Source: Trichoderma breve (lineage: Eukaryota; Ascomycota; Sordariomycetes; Hypocreales; Hypocreaceae). From it: 64,000 nt of DNA. The position numbers and the translations under genes were made by a program. This document shows positions 60,678 through 64,000 of the stretch, piece after piece. The notes under the pieces are model-generated. The model was not told where the DNA came from. It searched no databases and saw nothing but the letters and a program-made list of their open reading frames with translations. The stretch spans positions 1,364,001 to 1,428,000 of the forward strand of contig NC_079236.1 of assembly GCF_028502605.1 (NCBI RefSeq). The letters run 5' to 3'. Numbering within the stretch: position 1 is the first letter of the stretch; each line of letters starts with the position of its first letter.

Positions 60678-61384
60678 TCAAACGGACACAATGGCGGACG
60701 ACTGGAATCGCGCTTCCCTAGCATGACTGTTGCAGAAGACGATGTTAGCATCTATGAGTAATTGGAGGTGCAGTTTTGAATCGAATGACAAACCAATGTG
60801 TTCGCTATATATCTCTGTAAAGGTCTGGCTCGAGCCTAGCCCTGAGGGAGCTAAACACTCAGTCAAGGCCGACGGATACACAACGATGCCATATTCAGCG
60901 ACGAGCATCTTCCAGAAATCGACTGGTAATCTGGAAAGAGGACATCAAGAGTCAGCAATGAGGAATATCGCAAAGATGACAGGCAATCTGACATACTTGT
61001 ATTGCCCTGATTTGACACCTCCGTGTACGAATGTGCACACCGTCTCCAGCATCACAAGCCCTTGTTGCATAGCGAGGGAAAACTCATCGTCTGTCCAGCC
61101 ACATATTCGTTTCAACCGCTGTTCCGCGCAGTTCGTTGCAATACTCCACCCCTTCTCGATCTTGTGCAGAGTGCTGTCTTCGAGGTCGTGCATGGTGTCG
61201 CGTGAGAGAATAATCTGATTAAATAAGACGTTGAATTGATCGCTTTTTTTTCCAAATCCAAAAATCGTGTATGAGGTTCTTTGTTAACAAAATCGCATAC
61301 TGGTGGTGTATAGGTTAAGTACGGAAGAGCCGCATGTGACGACAAAGGCACGCAGCCATCAAGGTTCTCGGAAGGTTCGTTCAT
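60678..61384 (-). CDS. Orphan three-exon gene, 184 aa
   Basis: Exons 61384-61301, 61214-60997 and 60930-60678 join in phase (84 + 218 + 253 = 555 bases, 184 aa plus stop) with GTATGC and GTATGT donors and CAG acceptors, which makes a real gene likely. I do not recognise the family. The protein has no signal peptide or clear domain. Its middle (LKRICGWTDDEFSLAMQQGLVMLETVCTFVHGG) is helical and amphipathic, and the C-terminus is rich in Ser, Leu and His. There is no membrane segment. It converges on cnxH, 164 bp away. The ATG is the first in frame before the supported splices; an earlier exon could exist. Confidence 0.55.
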
Positions 61385-62208
61385 GACAAACTCTATCGCA
61401 CTGCATGCTATCAAGGTGCCGATTGAGAGTGCCTGACTAGCTTAAAGAAACAATATTACAAACAAACAATGACGAATCGCTGTCGGGTATATACTTGAAG
61501 TGGGAGTTACAACTCTACCGGCTCTTATCGGGGCGGCCGGATTCTTGATGTTAATAAGCCTTGGAACTGAAATAATGGCCGCTGTTTCGAAGTACACCCG
61601 AGTATGAAAAGACTACCTAGTAATACATTGGTATGCCATTTATGCATTCGGTACTTATGTAGTAGCTTTCACATCTACAGCTGTAGCCTTCCCTTAAAAC
61701 ATCTTCATCTACTTTGGAGGCAGCCCAATAAGACTTTGGTAGTAATCGAGCCCACTTGACGCAGGTGCCCACCAGCACTTGGACCACCGAAAGCAAGCAC
61801 TAAGAGTATGGGGCGATTGTGAAGAATGCAATAGCGAGCTTCATTTTGAAGAGTTCGTAGAGTTCGTAGCGGCAGAATATTGGCGTAGGTAGTCTTGGTA
61901 TGATGAGTGTAGACTATTAGGAAGAAGAGTAACAGGGCAAAAACACATAAGAGGGGCGAATCATATGTACATGTATGCATAAGACATCTTGATTAATGGT
62001 AATGAATCCAAGAAAATATGTGCATGTTGCTATATACAAGTGGTATCTCAGGGGGCCTCTCGAGCCAGTTCGTGACTTCAAAAAGAGAATATACATCAAT
62101 CATGATCCTCCGCCGCCTCATTGTCATTATATCTACAAATACACACACGAAAGACACCGCCCACTCTAAAGAGCATAGTTCTCCGTGTGCAAAAAAATCT
62201 CTTCCGCT
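61385..62208. other. Intergenic between orphan gene and FRE gene
   Basis: About 0.8 kb, mostly AT-rich. Its right end carries the degenerate downstream copy of the reductase 3' end (62170-62209). Confidence 0.5.
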
Positions 62209-62252
62209 CTACAGAGCATAGTTCTCTGTATGCAAAAATATCTCTTCCAGCT
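62170..62252. repeat. 43-bp tandem duplication across the FRE stop codon
   Basis: The last about 14 codons of the reductase gene (62213-62252, complement) are repeated just after the stop (62170-62209), with one deleted base and about five substitutions over 40 bases. The downstream copy is out of frame by the deletion and untranslated. Confidence 0.85.
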
Positions 62253-64000
62253 CATCGTCGCCCCAAATCTCCGCCTGGAGCTTCGCCACCGTGTTGGCCA
62301 CGCCCACTCTCATCCCCGGAGGACCACACACAAAGACGGCGGTCCTTCGGCCCAAGATGCCTCTGCCCTCGGGCCCACCTGTGGCCCATTGCTTGAGCAT
62401 GTATCCAAGGTCGGGGCGGCCGTACTCGATAGTCCAACCGTCTTCGGTGATTTGGTGCGGCATGGGGAACGCAGATCGCATTAGGTTCTTTTGGAATTCG
62501 GTGGGAGTCTGCGGGAACCCAAAGTCAAACCCGGCTGGTGGGCCAAAGGTCGATACGGGACGATCGCTAGGGCCGCCAGCAGGAATGCCAGAATTGTACA
62601 AATGCGCCAGCTCAGGGACCGCGATGGGCTGAGGCTGGGGTTGAGGCTCAGGCTCCTCTAGTGGCGTATCATGCTGCTTTTTATCCTCGGGATAGCCATT
62701 CTCGTTGAGGTTGCCCAGATTATCTTCAGGAAGGGCACCCTGGCTCATCGGCGGCTCATTAGAGGATGGGTGAGGGAGAGGCGGTGGCGGCGGATATTGA
62801 TGAGGTTGGAGGTATTTTTGTTGTGGCAGTGCCGTGATGCGATCCTCATTCTCTTCGCGAAGTTCGCGCTCTCGCTCCGGGTCTCCCATTGCCTCAGCCT
62901 GAATAAAGGCCGAGTTTCGCTTTGAGGCAATGCCTGCGACAAAGCCGTCTAGTTTGTCGTGAAGCTTGTGAGTCAAGGCCCGGGTATTTGACCCGTTTAT
63001 GGGAGCAGTCATTTGCTGCCCTTGTCGGTTCCGCACAGCTGTAGTGACAAAGAATTTACAGCTTACGCTCTCAGGAGGAGCGGATTCACGGCAGATGCGC
63101 AGCTCCTCTCGGAACCAGTCCATGTCTTCGAATTTCTTCATGGCCCAAACGACGACGACCTTTCTAGTGATGGCCTTGCCATCTCGCATTCGCTTCACCA
63201 GATTGAGAAGCTGGGATATCAATGACGTGATGCCGCTTCCACCAGCAATGAGGATGCAGGTGTCAAAAGCGGCCAGATCGCGCCTCATGCCGCCGTAGGG
63301 ACCATCCAAGAACGCACGGTACGTATGGAAAGGACCTTTCTCAATGGCAGTGTCTAGGACCTTGCGCGTGAATCCACCATAGGCCTTGAATAGGAGGATG
63401 CAATCCCGATAGTTTTCTCCGTATTCAGAAGGGAAATCCTCGCTGCAGAGGGATGAGATAGTGAATGGGTGGTTATCGAAGAATGAGATGCCAGGCATTC
63501 GAAGATAGACGTATTGACCAGGCTTCCATCTCATCTGAGTGGGAATGGTGACCTTGATGGCGTTCTCGGCCATGAGGGTGATTGCAGCCTCATCGCCAAC
63601 CATAAAGGACAGTCGTCCAGGCCATGCCCAGTTAAGTTTAAAGACCCGCAAGAGATTGCAGACTCCCCAGATGGCACAAGTGGCATAGAGGTAGTCCCAG
63701 GTGAGGAGCCGGTTGGCTGTGTGCCAGAACAACACGCCTACGTAGAGGATGCCGACCGGGACGTGAAGGATAACAAATGCTTCGTATGCAACTCTCCGAA
63801 TCCAGGGGAGAGAGAACACGTTAAGCCAAAGCAGCGGAACGATGCAGGCAATTCCCGTGCCGTAAATTATGCCCTTTGAAGGAGGAAAAGTCGAGCCCCA
63901 GACTGACAAGCCATTGTCTTCCCATACAGGTTGAACGTAGAATGGGATCATGTGAATTAATGAAAGGAATAGACAAAGGTAGCTGAGCCATCGGTGAAAG
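62209..64000 (-). CDS. Ferric/cupric-reductase-type (FRE/NOX superfamily) oxidoreductase, 5' part beyond window
   Basis: The frame enters at 64000 and ends at 62209 (596 visible codons); the true start lies outside. The visible membrane part has two heme-type His pairs spaced by 13 residues (HRWLSYLCLFLSLIH and HVPVGILYVGVLFWH), as in FRE and NOX proteins. The FAD motif HPFTISS and NADPH motifs GGSGITSLISQL and FVCGPPGM follow. A long disordered insertion rich in Pro, Gln and Glu (about 340-470 of the visible part) splits the NADPH domain, which is unusual for the family. FRE enzymes reduce Fe3+ or Cu2+ at the plasma membrane for uptake; no iron permease or oxidase partner is visible here. 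A NOX role is less likely because the C-terminus lacks NOX-type signatures, but the missing N-terminus limits certainty. Confidence 0.9.
   Translation of the reverse strand, partial: FHRWLSYLCLFLSLIHMIPFYVQPVWEDNGLSVWGSTFPPSKGIIYGTGIACIVPLLWLNVFSLPWIRRVAYEAFVILHVPVGILYVGVLFWHTANRLLTWDYLYATCAIWGVCNLLRVFKLNWAWPGRLSFMVGDEAAITLMAENAIKVTIPTQMRWKPGQYVYLRMPGISFFDNHPFTISSLCSEDFPSEYGENYRDCILLFKAYGGFTRKVLDTAIEKGPFHTYRAFLDGPYGGMRRDLAAFDTCILIAGGSGITSLISQLLNLVKRMRDGKAITRKVVVVWAMKKFEDMDWFREELRICRESAPPESVSCKFFVTTAVRNRQGQQMTAPINGSNTRALTHKLHDKLDGFVAGIASKRNSAFIQAEAMGDPERERELREENEDRITALPQQKYLQPHQYPPPPPLPHPSSNEPPMSQGALPEDNLGNLNENGYPEDKKQHDTPLEEPEPQPQPQPIAVPELAHLYNSGIPAGGPSDRPVSTFGPPAGFDFGFPQTPTEFQKNLMRSAFPMPHQITEDGWTIEYGRPDLGYMLKQWATGGPEGRGILGRRTAVFVCGPPGMRVGVANTVAKLQAEIWGDDELEEIFLHTENYAL

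Overview
This window is filamentous-ascomycete nuclear DNA, most likely Sordariomycetes and probably Hypocreales. The evidence is dense, mostly intron-containing genes with 47-150 bp introns (CT(A/G)A(C/T) branch points), fungal-only families (Zn2Cys6 and bZIP/DUF3425 regulators, DUF5321, FRE-type reductase) and filamentous-type orthologues of yeast genes. The genus is not proven. All gene models were built by hand from splice sites and family knowledge, without database searches.

Layout. 0.6-9.2 kb: NHX1 (endosomal Na+/H+ exchanger), ARL3 (Golgi GTPase), RRP45 (exosome) head-to-head with CWC15 (spliceosome), and xylulokinase with three GGCTAA sites upstream. 10.4-14.8 kb: three genes with known or probable mitochondrial roles (Mmt-type CDF transporter, SIRT4-like sirtuin, DUF5321 membrane protein). 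15.2-21.4 kb: separase. 22.4-25.7 kb: a Zn2Cys6 regulator, followed by about 10 kb with no supportable gene but many copies of a GTACGAGTAC-type motif and small tandem repeats. 35.8-42.5 kb: D-arabinono-1,4-lactone oxidase, an intron-containing tRNA-Thr(AGU), a bZIP/DUF3425 regulator and an SDR. 42.7-43.7 kb: a 12-bp tandem repeat and an ankyrin-type gene broken by one stop codon. 45.2-52.6 kb: an Osh1/2-type oxysterol-binding protein, a probably peroxisomal acyl-CoA thioesterase and an orphan gene. 54.3-64 kb: a GPI-type aspartic protease, an RBM5/RBM10-like splicing factor, molybdopterin synthase large subunit, an orphan three-exon gene and the 3' part of a ferric-reductase-type oxidoreductase.

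Most genes are housekeeping and act independently. Shared themes are RNA processing (RRP45, CWC15, RBM5/10-like), endomembrane and lipid traffic (NHX1, ARL3, OSH), pentose and fatty-acid metabolism, and mitochondria. I found no convincing secondary-metabolite cluster, mobile element or new multi-gene system. The items most worth a second look are two GC-AG introns (one in frame and stop-free), the nonsense-broken ankyrin gene, a 43-bp tandem duplication across the reductase stop codon, the motif-rich 10-kb gene desert, and two orphan genes supported by reading frame and splicing.
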